Made by a program: the position numbers and the translations under genes. From Sphingobium cyanobacteriorum (lineage in GTDB: Bacteria > Pseudomonadota > Alphaproteobacteria > Sphingomonadales > Sphingomonadaceae), in assembly GCF_030580935.1 (NCBI RefSeq), contig NZ_JAUQOM010000007.1, positions 62,001 to 126,000 on the forward strand: DNA of 64,000 nt, read 5' to 3'. Positions within the stretch are counted from its first letter, which is position 1; every line of letters starts with the position of its first letter. The notes beneath the pieces were generated by a model. That model was not told where the DNA came from and did not search any database. It saw only the letters and a program-made list of their open reading frames with translations. Shown here piece by piece: positions 28,149-39,090 of this stretch.

Positions 28149-29326
28149 GCCTGCTGCCGGTCGCGCAGGCGCAGGCGCGCCTCTTCGCGCTCGCCCGCCG
28201 GCTGCCGGTCGAAACCGTTCCGGTCGGGCAGGCCGTGGGTCGCTGGCTGGCGCAGGATCTCGTGGCATTGCGTGACCAGCCCTGGGCCGACCTGTCAGCC
28301 ATGGATGGCTATGCCGTGCGTGCGGCCGAATATCCCGGTCCATGGCGCGTTGCGGGAGAAAGCGCGGCCGGCGTGGCGACACCCGCGCCCCTCGCGCCTG
28401 GAGAAGCCGTTCGCATCTTCACCGGCGCGCCGCTGCCGCCCGGCGCCGACGCCATATTGATTCAGGAAAACGCCATCCCCGACGGCGACATCCTGACCGC
28501 CAGCGCCGATCCGCTGCCCGTTGGCCGTCATATCCGCGCCGCCGCGTCGGACTTCGCCCGCAATGCCACGCTGCTTGCGGCTGGCGCGCGCCTCGGCCCG
28601 GCCCGGATCGCCCTTGCCGTTCTGGGCGGCCATGGCGATGTGCCGGTTTGTGCAAAGCCCAGGGTCGCGCTGCTCTCCACCGGCAATGAACTGGTGCCGC
28701 CCGGCGCGCCCACCCCGCCCGGCTTCCTGCCGTCCTCCAACGCGCCGATGCTGGCGGCGATGCTCGCTGGCGTGCCCTGCGATATCATCGACCTTGGCAT
28801 CGTGCCCGACGATCTCGACGCCATGGTCGCCGCCCTGAAGCGCGCGGCGCAGGCCGATATCATCGTGTCGACAGGAGGCGCGTCGGTCGGCGATCATGAT
28901 CTGGTGCGCCCGGCTTTCGTCCAGGCGGGCGGTTCGCTCGATTTCTGGAAGATCGCGATGCGCCCCGGCAAGCCGCTGATGGCCGGTCGCCTGGGTGACG
29001 CCCTGTTCCTCGGCCTGCCCGGCAATCCGGTGTCGGCCTTCGTCACTGCCACATTGTTCCTGCTGCCGCTCGTGCGCCATATCAGCGGCGCGACCGATCC
29101 ATTGCCGCTTGTGGGCGAAGCCGTGCTGGCCGGCCCCCTGCCCGCGATCGGCGACCGCGACGATTATCTGCGTGCCTGGCGCAGCCCTGACGGCCTCGTC
29201 TCCGTCACCTCGCAGGACAGCGCCGCCTCCGCCGCCATGGCGCAGGCCGACTGCCTGATCCTGCGCCCGGCGCGATCGCCGGCAGCCGCACCTGGCGAGC
29301 GCGTCATGGTGTTGCCGCTGCCTTGA
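28145..29326 (+). CDS. moeA: Molybdopterin molybdenumtransferase MoeA
   Basis: Inserts molybdate into adenylated molybdopterin. The 393-residue protein has [17 protein letters not shown] (domain I/III), the [14 protein letters not shown] segment, [14 protein letters not shown] (the MoCF fold), [14 protein letters not shown] and [18 protein letters not shown]. It is translationally coupled to moaC. The 79-bp gap downstream is the lexA promoter. Confidence 0.96.
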   Translation: MSLLPVAQAQARLFALARRLPVETVPVGQAVGRWLAQDLVALRDQPWADLSAMDGYAVRAAEYPGPWRVAGESAAGVATPAPLAPGEAVRIFTGAPLPPGADAILIQENAIPDGDILTASADPLPVGRHIRAAASDFARNATLLAAGARLGPARIALAVLGGHGDVPVCAKPRVALLSTGNELVPPGAPTPPGFLPSSNAPMLAAMLAGVPCDIIDLGIVPDDLDAMVAALKRAAQADIIVSTGGASVGDHDLVRPAFVQAGGSLDFWKIAMRPGKPLMAGRLGDALFLGLPGNPVSAFVTATLFLLPLVRHISGATDPLPLVGEAVLAGPLPAIGDRDDYLRAWRSPDGLVSVTSQDSAASAAMAQADCLILRPARSPAAAPGERVMVLPLP

Positions 29327-29362
29327 GGCATCGCATCGAAAGCCGTTGACTAATCTCCATGT

Positions 29363-29388
29363 GTTTCCTATGCGTTCCTCATACGTTC
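29363..29388 (+). promoter_or_regulatory. Tandem LexA (SOS) operator upstream of lexA
   Basis: GTTC at 29374-29377 and GTTC at 29385-29388 are separated by exactly 7 bases, the alphaproteobacterial SOS box GTTC-N7-GTTC. A third repeat GTTT at 29363-29366 keeps the same spacing on the left, so three half-sites lie in 11-bp phase. They stop 17 bp before the lexA ATG, overlapping the expected promoter, which predicts autorepression. Confidence 0.85.
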
Positions 29389-29405
29389 CATGGAGGACCG
29401 CAGCG

Positions 29406-30086
29406 ATGTTGACGCCCAAGCAGCAGGAATTGCTGAGCTTCATTCAGACCCGGCTGGAGGAGGCCGGCGTCTCGCCTTCATTTGAGGAGATGAAGGATGC
29501 GCTCGACCTGCGTTCCAAGTCGGGCATCCACCGCCTGATCAATGCGCTGGAGGAGCGCGGCTTCATCCGCCGCCTCCCCAACCGTGCCCGCGCGCTTGAG
29601 GTGCTCAAGCTGCCTGATGCGATGCACCGCGCGCCTGCGCCGCCGGCCCCTGCCAAGCCCAAGGTCACGTCGCCCGCGCCCATTTTGCCAACGGCCGCCA
29701 ATGACGTGATCGAAATTCCGCTGCACGGCCGCATCGCCGCCGGCGTGCCGATCGAGGCGATGGAGGGGCAGACGATGCTGTCCGTTCCCGCCGCCTTATT
29801 GGGGGCTGGCGATCATTATGCGCTGGAAGTGTCTGGCGACTCGATGATGGAGGCCGGTATTCTGGATGGCGACTTCGCCCTGATCCAGCGCACGGAAACC
29901 GCGCGCGAGGGGCAGATCGTCGTCGCCCTGATCGACGAGGCGGAAGCAACGCTCAAATATTTCCGGCGCGAAGGCAGCCGGGTCCGGCTCGACCCGGCCA
30001 ACGCCGCCTATGAACCGCAAATCTACGATTCGCGTCAGGTCCGCATCCAGGGCAAGCTCGCCGGGCTTTTGCGCCGCTATAACTGA
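29406..30086 (+). CDS. lexA: SOS repressor LexA
   Basis: Repressor of the DNA-damage response, inactivated by RecA-stimulated self-cleavage. The 226-residue protein has an N-terminal winged helix ([19 protein letters not shown], then [16 protein letters not shown]). The scissile Ala112-Gly113 is in [10 protein letters not shown], Ser146 is in [16 protein letters not shown] and Lys184 in [15 protein letters not shown] lies 9 bases before ATG 29406. A tandem SOS box is directly upstream. Its 3' end overlaps the convergent comEC by 10 bases. Confidence 0.98.
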   Translation: MLTPKQQELLSFIQTRLEEAGVSPSFEEMKDALDLRSKSGIHRLINALEERGFIRRLPNRARALEVLKLPDAMHRAPAPPAPAKPKVTSPAPILPTAANDVIEIPLHGRIAAGVPIEAMEGQTMLSVPAALLGAGDHYALEVSGDSMMEAGILDGDFALIQRTETAREGQIVVALIDEAEATLKYFRREGSRVRLDPANAAYEPQIYDSRQVRIQGKLAGLLRRYN

Positions 30087-32224
30087 GTGCGTCGCGGCCC
30101 TGGGCGGGCGATCCACGGATGCGCGTCACCGGCTCCATGAACGGTGTGAACTTCGCCTGTTTTCAGGCTGATGGACAGGCCGCCGGTGCGCGACAGCAAC
30201 CGGCGGTCGATCTTCAGCCAGCGCGGGCGGCACCATCGGGGCAGACCGCGATCGCTGATCACGATGTCCGCCGCCGCGCAATCCCGCGCGAAATCGCGCC
30301 GCCCGATCAGCACATTGCTGCGGGTGAAAAGCAGATTCCAGCTTCGTCCGCCCTCCTTCAGCCGCAGGGCGCACAGGTCGGTCGAACAGCGCGCGTCCGG
30401 CAACTGCGCGATCGCTGTCAGGGCGCCGTCATAGCCCGCGCTTTCGGACAGGACATCGCGCACATAGTCCCCCGCCCGGTCGCGCAGGATAGCCATTCCC
30501 CTGCTCGTCCGTACCGCGACATGCCGCCCGTCTGCGGTGACGAGAATGTCAGGCGGAGAGGCCAGAAACGTCGCCACTATGCCGGTCAGGACCGGAACCA
30601 GCCCCAGCCACCGCCACCCCGTCCGCCACAACAGGCACCATAGCAACCCGACGACCGTGATCCCGAACAATGGCATGCCCATGGTCGGCGCCAGCAGGGT
30701 CGCCATCGGGCTGGCCGCCACGCCATGGGCCAGCAGCAGCAACAGATTGAGCGCCTGTTGCGTCAGCCACCAGGCCGGCGCGCCCAGTCCCACGACATCC
30801 AGCAACAGCGCCAGCGCCTCCAGCGGCATGACCACGAAGGTGGTGAGCGGAATCGCGACCAGATTGGCAAAGGCGCCCAGCACCCCGGCCTTGTGAAAAT
30901 GGAACAGCGCGATCGGCATCAGCACCAGTTCGACCGCGATGCCGGTCGCCAGCGTGACGGCCAGCACACGGCCGAATCTGCCAATCACCCCTTCGTCCCG
31001 CGCGGCGGCAAAGGCGCGAAAGCGCGGATGCTCGGCCAGTGCCACCAGCGCCGTCACCGCAGCGAAGCTCATCTGGAAACTCGGCCCCGTCAGCGCCTCC
31101 GGCCAGAAAAACAGCACCAGCAGCGCGCCCGCCGCCACCAGTCGCAGCGTGATGGCGTCGCGCCCCATCGCCAGCCCGCCCAGCACCAGCAACGCCGCGA
31201 TGCAGGACCGCAGCGTCGGCACCTCCGCCCCGGTCAGCCAGGTATAGCCGATCCCGGCCAGCGCCCCGCCGGCTGCGGCGATCAGCATCAATGGCCAGTG
31301 CAAGGCGGCACGCTGGCTCAGGGCCATCGTCCGCATCAGCAGGAATATGACCGCGCCGATCAGCGCCGTCACATGCAGGCCGCTGATCGACAGAAGATGG
31401 GCAAGGCCGCTCCGTCGCATCGCTTCGGCATCGGCTTCCGCGATCGCGCCCTGATCCCCTGTGGCCAGCGCGGCGGCAATGCCCTCCGCCGGTCCATCGA
31501 CCTTGTCCAATATGTGGCCGAACAATCGCGCCCGCAGCGGTGGCGCCACGGTCGATGGCCGCAACATCTCCACCGGCTTCAACGCCTTGCCGGTCGCACC
31601 AATGCCCTGGAAATAGGCGCGCGCGGCAAAATCATAGCCGCCCGGCACACTGGGCGGCGCGGGCGGCATCAGCCGCACCCGAAACCGGATCAGCGCACCC
31701 TCTCCCAGCCCCCTGGGCATGTCTGCATCGGCGATGTTCACCCGCACCAACGCCGGCAGAGCGGGGGCGTCGACCGGGCGCAACCGCACGCGGACAATGC
31801 CCTGCGCCGGCACCCGTTGCACCGACAGCACCTCCCCCGTCATCTGCACGAACCGCGCCCGCGCCAGTGGCGGCTGCCCCAGCAATGTCGCCTTGCCCCA
31901 GACCAGCAGGCATCCCATGCAGGCCAGGATTGCACCTGCGACAATCATCCGCCGCAACCGCCCGCCCGGCGGCAGCATGGCTCCCGCGCAGGCGATTCCC
32001 AGCGCCCCGCAACAAAAGGCCAGCCAGGTCATCGCATGGGGCAGAATGAACCAGGCGGCGATGCCTGCGCTCAGCCCGATCGGCGCCCACAGCCCGATCT
32101 GTTCGCGCTCCGCTTCGAGCCATGCCTCCACCCTGGCCAGCGTCGCCTTGGCCGACGCGGCAGCCTTCCCGCCAAGGGAGGTTTGTCGTGGCTCAAAAGC
32201 CATGCTAGGGGGCATCGGATTCAT
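30077..32224 (-). CDS. comEC: ComEC/Rec2 family competence protein
   Basis: Polytopic channel for single-stranded DNA uptake. The 715-residue protein has an N-terminal hydrophobic part and OB-like DUF4131 region (about 45-200). The Competence domain (about 235-520) contains [20 protein letters not shown]. The C-terminal region (about 545-700) looks like a reduced beta-lactamase-like domain: I do not see an HxHxDH nuclease motif. ATG 32224 is the first start; MAFEPRQ at 32203 is an alternative. It is divergent from gltX and overlaps the lexA end. Confidence 0.88.
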   Translation of the reverse strand: MNPMPPSMAFEPRQTSLGGKAAASAKATLARVEAWLEAEREQIGLWAPIGLSAGIAAWFILPHAMTWLAFCCGALGIACAGAMLPPGGRLRRMIVAGAILACMGCLLVWGKATLLGQPPLARARFVQMTGEVLSVQRVPAQGIVRVRLRPVDAPALPALVRVNIADADMPRGLGEGALIRFRVRLMPPAPPSVPGGYDFAARAYFQGIGATGKALKPVEMLRPSTVAPPLRARLFGHILDKVDGPAEGIAAALATGDQGAIAEADAEAMRRSGLAHLLSISGLHVTALIGAVIFLLMRTMALSQRAALHWPLMLIAAAGGALAGIGYTWLTGAEVPTLRSCIAALLVLGGLAMGRDAITLRLVAAGALLVLFFWPEALTGPSFQMSFAAVTALVALAEHPRFRAFAAARDEGVIGRFGRVLAVTLATGIAVELVLMPIALFHFHKAGVLGAFANLVAIPLTTFVVMPLEALALLLDVVGLGAPAWWLTQQALNLLLLLAHGVAASPMATLLAPTMGMPLFGITVVGLLWCLLWRTGWRWLGLVPVLTGIVATFLASPPDILVTADGRHVAVRTSRGMAILRDRAGDYVRDVLSESAGYDGALTAIAQLPDARCSTDLCALRLKEGGRSWNLLFTRSNVLIGRRDFARDCAAADIVISDRGLPRWCRPRWLKIDRRLLSRTGGLSISLKTGEVHTVHGAGDAHPWIARPGPRRTQL

Positions 32225-32252
32225 GGGTCAGCGAAGGCGAATGTCAAAGAAT

Positions 32253-33695
32253 ATGACGGCAAGTGCAACGGGAATGAACAAGGCTGTGGTGACCCGTTTC
32301 GCCCCGTCGCCAACCGGCTTCCTCCATATCGGCGGCGCCCGCACCGCGCTCTTCAACTGGCTGTTCGCGCGTCATCATGGCGGCAAGTTCCTGCTCCGCA
32401 TCGAGGATACCGACCGTGCCCGTTCCACCGACGAAGCGGTAGCCGCGATCTTTGACGGCCTGGACTGGCTGGGCCTCCGCGGTGACGAACCGGCGGTTTT
32501 CCAGTTCGAACGCACGCCGCGCCATGCCGAGGTCGCGAACCAGTTGCTCGCATCGGGCCATGCCTATCGCTGCTACGCCACGCCCGAAGAACTGGCGGAA
32601 CTGCGCGAACAGCAGCGCGCCGCCAGGCAGCCAATGCGCTATGATGGCCGCTGGCGCGATCGTGCCCCCGAAGACGCGCCCGCCGGCGCGCCCTTCGTCA
32701 TCCGTATCAAGGCGCCGCGCGAAGGCGAAACGGTGATCGAGGATGCGGTGCAGGGCCGCGTCGTCGTCCAGAATGTGGAACTGGACGACATGATCCTGCT
32801 GCGCTCCGACGGCACGCCAACCTATATGCTTGCCGTCGTGGTCGATGACCATGACATGGGCGTCACCCATGTCATTCGCGGCGACGATCATCTCAACAAT
32901 GCCTTTCGCCAGCTCAGCATCATAAGGGCGATGGGTTGGGAAGAGCCGACTTATGCCCACATTCCGCTGATCCACGGATCGGACGGCGCGAAATTGTCCA
33001 AGCGCCACGGCGCGCTGGGCGTCGATGCCTATCGCGACGAGATGGGGATGCTGCCCGAAGCGGTGCTCAACTATCTGCTCCGCCTGGGCTGGGGCCATGG
33101 CGACGAGGAAATCTTGCCCGTAGCCCGCGCGATCGAACTGTTCGATATCGCCGGGGTCGGCCGTTCACCATCGCGCTTTGACATCAAGAAGCTGGAAAAT
33201 CTGAACGGCCATTATCTGCGCGAAGCGGACGACTCGCGCCTCGCCGCCCTTGTCGCGCCCCGCGTGGCAGCACGGCTGGGCAAGACGCTGGACGAAAAGC
33301 AGTCGGATATTCTGGTCCAGGCGATGGCTTCGTTAAAGCCGCGCGCCAAAAATCTTAATGAAATTGCCGAGGGCGCCGAATTTCTGTTCAAAAATTGCCC
33401 GCTTGATTTTGACGAAAAGGCGTCGGCTCTGCTAGACGATTCCGCGCGCGCGCTGCTGGCCAAGACAGCCGACGTTCTCCAGCCCGTCCAGTTCTGGACG
33501 GTAGAAGCGATCGAAGACGCAATACGCCGCGTGGCGGAGGATGCCGGCCTGGGACTGGGCAAGGTGGCGCAACCGCTGCGGGCAGCGCTGACCGGCCGTA
33601 CCGTCTCGCCGGGTATTTTCGATGTCCTCTTCCTTCTGGGGAAAGAGGAGAGCTTGGAACGACTGGCCGCGGCAGGGCACGCAACGGTCGGTTGA
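32253..33695 (+). CDS. gltX: Glutamate--tRNA ligase
   Basis: Charges tRNA-Glu (possibly also tRNA-Gln before amidation). The catalytic Rossmann fold begins [20 protein letters not shown] (HIGH motif as HIGG). [13 protein letters not shown] follows, then the KMSKS-class loop [17 protein letters not shown] and a helical anticodon-binding C terminus. Three in-frame ATGs (32241, 32253, 32274) are possible. 32253 gives 480 residues and none has a clean Shine-Dalgarno. gltA follows after 20 bp. Confidence 0.96.
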   Translation: MTASATGMNKAVVTRFAPSPTGFLHIGGARTALFNWLFARHHGGKFLLRIEDTDRARSTDEAVAAIFDGLDWLGLRGDEPAVFQFERTPRHAEVANQLLASGHAYRCYATPEELAELREQQRAARQPMRYDGRWRDRAPEDAPAGAPFVIRIKAPREGETVIEDAVQGRVVVQNVELDDMILLRSDGTPTYMLAVVVDDHDMGVTHVIRGDDHLNNAFRQLSIIRAMGWEEPTYAHIPLIHGSDGAKLSKRHGALGVDAYRDEMGMLPEAVLNYLLRLGWGHGDEEILPVARAIELFDIAGVGRSPSRFDIKKLENLNGHYLREADDSRLAALVAPRVAARLGKTLDEKQSDILVQAMASLKPRAKNLNEIAEGAEFLFKNCPLDFDEKASALLDDSARALLAKTADVLQPVQFWTVEAIEDAIRRVAEDAGLGLGKVAQPLRAALTGRTVSPGIFDVLFLLGKEESLERLAAAGHATVG

Positions 33696-33715
33696 TGGGA
33701 CTCAAGGAGAACAAC

Positions 33716-35002
33716 ATGTCGGATAACAATGCCAATTTGACCGTCGGGGGGGAGAGCAAGGACTATGCCATCATGGATGGCACTGTCGGCCCGCAGGTCA
33801 TCGACGTGCGCAAGCTTTACGCCAATACCGGCATGTTCACCTATGATCCGGGCTTCACCTCGACCGCCAGTTGCGAATCCGGCCTGACCTATATCGACGG
33901 TGACGAAGGCATCCTGCTGCATCGCGGCTATCCGATCGGCCAGCTCGCCGAACAGTCCAGCTTCATGGAAGTCTGCTATCTGCTGCTGAACGGTGAACTG
34001 CCCTCGGCCAAGGAACTGGCTGAATTCACCACCACCATCACGCGCCACACCATGGTGCATGAACAGCTTACGACCTTCTATCGCGGCTTCCGTCGCGATG
34101 CCCATCCGATGGCGATCATGTGCGGCGTGGTGGGCGCGCTGTCCGCTTTCTACCATGATTCGACCGACATCAACGACCCGGCCCAGCGCACCATCGCCAG
34201 CCATCGCCTGATCGCCAAGATGCCGACCATCGCGGCGATGGCGTATAAATATTCGGTGGGCCAGCCCTTCGTCTATCCGCGCAACGACCTGTCCTACACC
34301 GCCAATTTCCTGCGCATGACCTTCTCGGTCCCGGCCGAGGAATATGAGCCGGACCCAGTCATCGTGGATGCGATGGACAAGATCTTCATCCTGCACGCCG
34401 ACCATGAACAGAATGCCTCGACATCGACCGTGCGCCTGGCCGGCTCGTCGGGCGCCAATCCGTTCGCCTGCATCGCGGCCGGTATCGCCTGCCTCTGGGG
34501 CCCGGCGCATGGCGGCGCGAACGAAGCCGCCCTCAACATGCTGCGCGAAATCGGCACTGTCGACCGCATTCCCGAATATATCGCCCGCGCCAAGAACAAG
34601 GATGATCCGTTCCGCCTGATGGGCTTTGGCCATCGCGTGTATAAAAATTACGATCCGCGCGCGACCGTGATGCAAAAGACCGCGAAGGACGTGCTGGAAA
34701 AGCTGGGCGTCAACGATCCGGTTTTCGATGTCGCCAAGGAACTGGAAAAGATCGCGCTCAACGATCCTTATTTCGTCGAAAAGAAGCTCTATCCCAATGT
34801 CGACTTCTATTCGGGCGTGATCCTGTCGGCCATCGGCTTCCCGACCGAAATGTTCACCGTGCTCTTCGCCCTTGCCCGCACCGTCGGCTGGGTCGCGCAG
34901 TGGAACGAGATGATTTCGGACCCAGCGCAGAAGATCGGCCGTCCGCGTCAGCTCTACACTGGCCCGACGCAGCGCGATTATGTCCCGGTGGACAAGCGCT
35001 GA
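33716..35002 (+). CDS. gltA: Citrate synthase
   Basis: Condenses oxaloacetate and acetyl-CoA, entry to the TCA cycle. The 428-residue type II (hexameric, NADH-sensitive class) protein has [39 protein letters not shown] (catalytic His region), [16 protein letters not shown] and [14 protein letters not shown], with the catalytic Asp near [15 protein letters not shown] lies 6 bases before ATG 33716. It ends in an intrinsic terminator. Confidence 0.98.
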   Translation: MSDNNANLTVGGESKDYAIMDGTVGPQVIDVRKLYANTGMFTYDPGFTSTASCESGLTYIDGDEGILLHRGYPIGQLAEQSSFMEVCYLLLNGELPSAKELAEFTTTITRHTMVHEQLTTFYRGFRRDAHPMAIMCGVVGALSAFYHDSTDINDPAQRTIASHRLIAKMPTIAAMAYKYSVGQPFVYPRNDLSYTANFLRMTFSVPAEEYEPDPVIVDAMDKIFILHADHEQNASTSTVRLAGSSGANPFACIAAGIACLWGPAHGGANEAALNMLREIGTVDRIPEYIARAKNKDDPFRLMGFGHRVYKNYDPRATVMQKTAKDVLEKLGVNDPVFDVAKELEKIALNDPYFVEKKLYPNVDFYSGVILSAIGFPTEMFTVLFALARTVGWVAQWNEMISDPAQKIGRPRQLYTGPTQRDYVPVDKR

Positions 35003-35026
35003 TCGGCAGCCCCCCGGAAAAGAGAA

Positions 35027-35052
35027 CGGCGCCCAACCGGGCGCCGTTTTCA
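35027..35052 (+). terminator. Intrinsic terminator of gltA
   Basis: AACGGCGCCC (35027-35036) and GGGCGCCGTT (35041-35050) form a perfect 10-bp stem with loop AACC, followed by TTTTC. It starts 25 bp after the gltA stop. Confidence 0.85.
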
Positions 35053-35084
35053 TTTACGGGAAGGGTCGGTCAAACAGGTCGGAC

Positions 35085-35846
35085 TTAAATCCCGCCTGGG
35101 GTCACGATCCAGCCCCCCCGCTCCAGCGCGGCGCCAAGGTCCGCGACGCAGGCGTCAATCCGGGCCGCGTCTGTCGAACGAATCACGAAATTCGCGCCCG
35201 TGCGCCCTTCGCGGAAAAACGGGTAACTGCCGATCTGGCAGCCATCATGTGCACGCTCCGTCGCGGACAGCAGATCGGCGATCTCGCTTTCCGCCACCCA
35301 GCAGCCGATCGTCGCCGACAGCAGCGGCAGCCCCCCCTCCAGCGTGCCGGTCAGGCTGTCGAGCATTCCGGCGGTGATATAGGGGACGCCCGCCATGATG
35401 AAGATATTGCCGTGGCGGATGCCCGGCGCGCCCGACATGCGATTTTCGATCAGGCTGGCCCCGGCCGGCACCCGCGCCATGCGCAATCGCGCTTCGGTCA
35501 GCCCTCCGCGCGTCTCATAATAGCCCAGCAGGATGGCGCGCGCGCCTTCGTGGATTTCCACATCCACGCCCAGCGCCCCCGCGATCGCATCGACCGTGAT
35601 GTCGTCATGCGTCGGGCCGATGCCGCCGGTGGTGAACAGATAATCGTTGCGCGCCCGCAGGATGTTGACCGCTTCGACAATTGCGTCCTGATCATCAGCC
35701 ACCACCCGCACTTCGCGCAGCCGGATGCCCTGTACATTGAGCCAGGCCGCAATCTGCGCGACATTCTTGTCCTGGGTGCGACCGGAGAGAATCTCGTCGC
35801 CGATCACGATCAGCGCTGCGGTCCAGATGCGGTTCGGATCGGCCAT
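35085..35846 (-). CDS. CinA-like molybdopterin-binding (MoCF) domain protein
   Basis: 253-residue protein of the competence/damage-inducible CinA N-terminal family. MoCF-domain motifs include ALIVIGDEILSGRTQDKN and LFTTGGIGPTHDDITVDAIA, with PGIRHGNIFIMAGVPYI later. The C-terminal nicotinamide-nucleotide amidase domain of full CinA is absent, so the activity is likely ADP-ribose pyrophosphatase-like or unknown. ATG 35846 (MADPNRIWTAALIVIGD) is preferred; 35858 is possible. It is convergent with gltA. Confidence 0.88.
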   Translation of the reverse strand: MADPNRIWTAALIVIGDEILSGRTQDKNVAQIAAWLNVQGIRLREVRVVADDQDAIVEAVNILRARNDYLFTTGGIGPTHDDITVDAIAGALGVDVEIHEGARAILLGYYETRGGLTEARLRMARVPAGASLIENRMSGAPGIRHGNIFIMAGVPYITAGMLDSLTGTLEGGLPLLSATIGCWVAESEIADLLSATERAHDGCQIGSYPFFREGRTGANFVIRSTDAARIDACVADLGAALERGGWIVTPGGI

Positions 35847-35881
35847 GGCCACGCCCATAGCCTGCACGGCCCGCAATGCCT

Positions 35882-35953
35882 AGTGCGGTGGATTTGAAAT
35901 TCGCCACATTTTTGGCAAGGCTGGGAGCCGATTTCAAATCCATAAACCGCACT
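35882..35953. mobile_element. 72-bp element with long terminal inverted repeats (MITE-like)
   Basis: The left end AGTGCGGTGGATTTGAAAT (35882-35900) is matched by the reverse complement of 35931-35953, identical except for a 4-base insertion (TTAT) after AGTGCGGT. The 30-base middle is TTCGCC...GAGCCG. No clear target duplication is visible. It lies between the divergent cinA-like and map genes and has no coding sense. The size and ends fit a small non-autonomous element or a structured repeat. Confidence 0.6.
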
Positions 35954-36074
35954 GGAAGCCATTATTCCATAGCAACCCTCATGAATCTGAAGTGCGTTCA
36001 AAGCCTGCCCGACCAGGGGACGAACTTCCGATCGGGTCACTAGCCGCCCTCTCGCATTATCCGCTACCTGCGCT

Positions 36075-36080
36075 TATAAT
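36075..36080 (+). promoter_or_regulatory. TATAAT -10-like hexamer next to the map start
   Basis: A perfect TATAAT ends 6 bases before the first map ATG (36087). If used as a -10 element, transcription would begin at or within a few bases of the ATG, giving a leaderless mRNA, or the true start is ATG 36099 or 36105. No good -35 is visible about 17 bases upstream. Confidence 0.35.
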
Positions 36081-36086
36081 CGCATC

Positions 36087-36917
36087 ATGACCGAATATAT
36101 GACGATGACGGCCGATGCGCCGGTTTCGCGCTCTGCCGCGATCAAGCTCTATGACGAAGCGGGTTTTGCCGGGATGCGAAAGGCCGGGCGGCTGGCGGCG
36201 GAGATCCTCGATGCGCTCGTGCCCCATGTGGTGCCGGGCGTGGCCACGGGCGAACTGGACGACATCGTTCGCCGCATGACCCTGGACGGCGGCGGCGTGC
36301 CGGCGACGCTGGGCTATCGCGGCTATACCCATAGCTGCTGCACCTCGATCAACAATGTCATCTGTCACGGCATCCCCGGCGATTATCGGCTGAAGGACGG
36401 CGATGTCGTCAATATCGACGTGACGCCGATGGTTGATGGCTGGCATGGCGACACCAGCCGCATGTTCATCGCCGGCGAAACATCGATCAAGGCGCGGCGC
36501 CTGGTCGAAGTGACGTATGAATGCCTGATGCTGGGCATCGAGCAGGCGAAGCCCGGCAATCATCTGGGCGATATCGGTCATGTGATCCAGCGTCATGCCG
36601 AAAAGCACCGTTATGGCGTGGTCCGCGATTTCTGCGGCCATGGCCTGGGCCGCGTGTTCCACGACAGCCCGGAAGTCGTCCATGTCGGCCGCCCCGGCAC
36701 CGGCCCGGAATTGAAGCCCGGCATGTTCTTCACGATCGAACCGATGATCAACATCGGCAAGCCCGGCGTGAAGATGATGGACGATGGCTGGACCGCCGTG
36801 ACGCGCGACCGGAGCCTGTCGGCGCAGTTCGAACATAGCATCGGCATCACCGAGACGGGGTGCGAGATTTTCACCAAAAGTCCCGCCGGTCTGGATTGCC
36901 CGCCCTACGGCATGTGA
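36087..36917 (+). CDS. map: Methionine aminopeptidase, type I
   Basis: Removes the initiator Met from nascent proteins. The 276-residue protein has all five metal ligands: the Asp pair in VVNIDVTPMVDGWHGDTSRM, His in CGHGLGRVFHD, Glu in FTIEPMINIGKPG and Glu in QFEHSIGITETG. The N-terminal part has MRKAGRLAAEILDAL. ATG 36087 is the first of several (36099, 36105), and the ~20 residues before the conserved core are poorly constrained. It is followed by a 9-bp hairpin (36959-36979). Confidence 0.97.
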   Translation: MTEYMTMTADAPVSRSAAIKLYDEAGFAGMRKAGRLAAEILDALVPHVVPGVATGELDDIVRRMTLDGGGVPATLGYRGYTHSCCTSINNVICHGIPGDYRLKDGDVVNIDVTPMVDGWHGDTSRMFIAGETSIKARRLVEVTYECLMLGIEQAKPGNHLGDIGHVIQRHAEKHRYGVVRDFCGHGLGRVFHDSPEVVHVGRPGTGPELKPGMFFTIEPMINIGKPGVKMMDDGWTAVTRDRSLSAQFEHSIGITETGCEIFTKSPAGLDCPPYGM

Positions 36918-36958
36918 TCATCGCCGACATGCCCAAAAAACAGGCATCAGGTTATGGA

Positions 36959-36979
36959 ATTGCCCGGAATCCGGGCAAT
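36959..36979. repeat. 9-bp perfect inverted repeat in the map-glnB gap
   Basis: ATTGCCCGG (36959-36967) and CCGGGCAAT (36971-36979) form a perfect stem with loop AAT, 41 bp after map. There is no T-run. It could be a weak map terminator or a regulator site for glnB. Confidence 0.45.
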
Positions 36980-37028
36980 ATGGACAAATATTGCTGCATC
37001 GCCGAAAGCTTTCCTAGCGATTCGCCAT

Positions 37029-37497
<469 letters not shown>

Positions 37498-37588
37498 TCA
37501 TCCGTGATTGTGCCGGCTGACCGGGGGCCGGCGAATGGGACTTCAACAACCCCTTCGGGGGGGCATTTCAACAGAAGGGCAACTGCAC

Positions 37589-39001
37589 ATGGCCAACACG
37601 CCAAAAGACATCCTGAAGATCATCGAGGAAAAGGAGATCGAATGGGTCGATGTCCGCTTCACCGACACGAAGGGCGCCTGGCACCATCTGACCATGTGCG
37701 CCGGCGTGATCGGCGAAGATGAACTGACCGACGGCCTGATGTTCGACGGCTCCTCGATCGAGGGCTGGAAGGAAATCAATGAATCGGACATGATCCTCAA
37801 GCCTGATCTGGACGCGGTCTATGTCGATCCGTTCAGCGCCACGCCGATGCTGATCCTGGTCTGCGACATTATCGAACCCGAAGACGGCTCGCTCTATGCC
37901 CGCGATCCGCGCTCGACCGCCAAGCGCGCCGAAGCCTTCCTCAAGACCACCGGCCTTGGCGACACCGTTTACATCGGCCCGGAGCCGGAATTCTTCATGT
38001 TCGACGACGTGAAGTTCGAAAACACCTATAACGCCAGCTCGTACAAGCTGGACGATGTGGAATTGCCGACCAACAGCAACACCACCTATGAAGGCGGCAA
38101 CATGGGCCACCGCCCGCGCGCCAAGGGTGGTTATTTCCCGGTCGGTCCGGTCGATGTCACCACCGACATTCGCGCCGAAATGGTGTCCACCCTGCTCGAA
38201 ATGGGCCTGCCCATGGACAAGCATCACCATGAAGTCGCGGGCAGCCAGCACGAACTGGGCCTGACCTTCGGCAAGCTGGTCGAAACCTGTGACCGCATCC
38301 AGATCTACAAATATGTCGTGAAGATGGTTGCCCAGGCCTATGGCAAGACCGCGACCTTCATGCCCAAGCCGATCAAGGCCGACAATGGTTCGGGGATGCA
38401 CACCCACATTTCGATCTGGAACGAAGGCAAGAACACCTTTGCCGGCGACGGCTATGCCGGCCTGTCGGAAACCTGCCTGTTCTTCATCGGCGGCGTCATC
38501 AAGCACGCCAAGGCAATCAACGCCTTCACCAACCCGACCACCAACAGCTACAAGCGTCTGGTGCCCGGTTTCGAAGCGCCCGTGCTGCTCGCCTACTCGG
38601 CGCGCAACCGTTCGGCGTCGTGCCGTATCCCCTATGGTGCCGGCACCAAGGCGAAGCGCGTCGAATTCCGCTTCCCCGATCCGCTCGCCAACAGCTATCT
38701 CGCCACTTCGGCACTGCTGATGGCCGGCATCGACGGGATCGAGAACAAGATTCACCCCGGCGGCCCGATGGACAAGAATCTGTATGACCTGCCGCCCGCC
38801 GAACTGGCCGAAGTCCCGACCGTTTGCGGTTCGCTCCGCGAAGCACTCGAAAGCCTCGCTGCCGACCACGACTTCCTGCTGAAGGGCGGCGTGTTCACCA
38901 AGGATCAGATCGATGCCTATATCGAACTGAAATGGCCCGAAGTCTATGCGTGGGAAATGGCGCCGTCGCCGGTCGAATTCGACATGTATTACAGCGGCTG
39001 A
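37589..39001 (+). CDS. glnA: Glutamine synthetase, type I
   Basis: Assimilates ammonia into glutamine. The 470-residue protein has [33 protein letters not shown], the NGSGMHTH-type motif as [39 protein letters not shown] and the adenylylation-site region NLYDLPPAE (Tyr near 398). AAGGG lies 9 bases before ATG 37589. It is expected to be controlled by adenylylation and, with glnB, by nitrogen status. An intrinsic terminator follows. Confidence 0.98.
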   Translation: MANTPKDILKIIEEKEIEWVDVRFTDTKGAWHHLTMCAGVIGEDELTDGLMFDGSSIEGWKEINESDMILKPDLDAVYVDPFSATPMLILVCDIIEPEDGSLYARDPRSTAKRAEAFLKTTGLGDTVYIGPEPEFFMFDDVKFENTYNASSYKLDDVELPTNSNTTYEGGNMGHRPRAKGGYFPVGPVDVTTDIRAEMVSTLLEMGLPMDKHHHEVAGSQHELGLTFGKLVETCDRIQIYKYVVKMVAQAYGKTATFMPKPIKADNGSGMHTHISIWNEGKNTFAGDGYAGLSETCLFFIGGVIKHAKAINAFTNPTTNSYKRLVPGFEAPVLLAYSARNRSASCRIPYGAGTKAKRVEFRFPDPLANSYLATSALLMAGIDGIENKIHPGGPMDKNLYDLPPAELAEVPTVCGSLREALESLAADHDFLLKGGVFTKDQIDAYIELKWPEVYAWEMAPSPVEFDMYYSG

Positions 39002-39024
39002 TCCTGTCAGGACGCTATTTTGGC

Positions 39025-39058
39025 AAAGGCCCGGTCGCACACAGCGGCCGGGCCTTTT
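39025..39058 (+). terminator. Intrinsic terminator of glnA
   Basis: AAAGGCCCGG (39025-39034) pairs with CCGGGCCTTTT (39048-39058) around a 13-base loop and runs into TTTTCCTTT, 23 bp after the glnA stop. Confidence 0.8.
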
Positions 39059-39090
39059 CCTTTGCGCCGCCCGCGTCCAGATTGCCGGCC

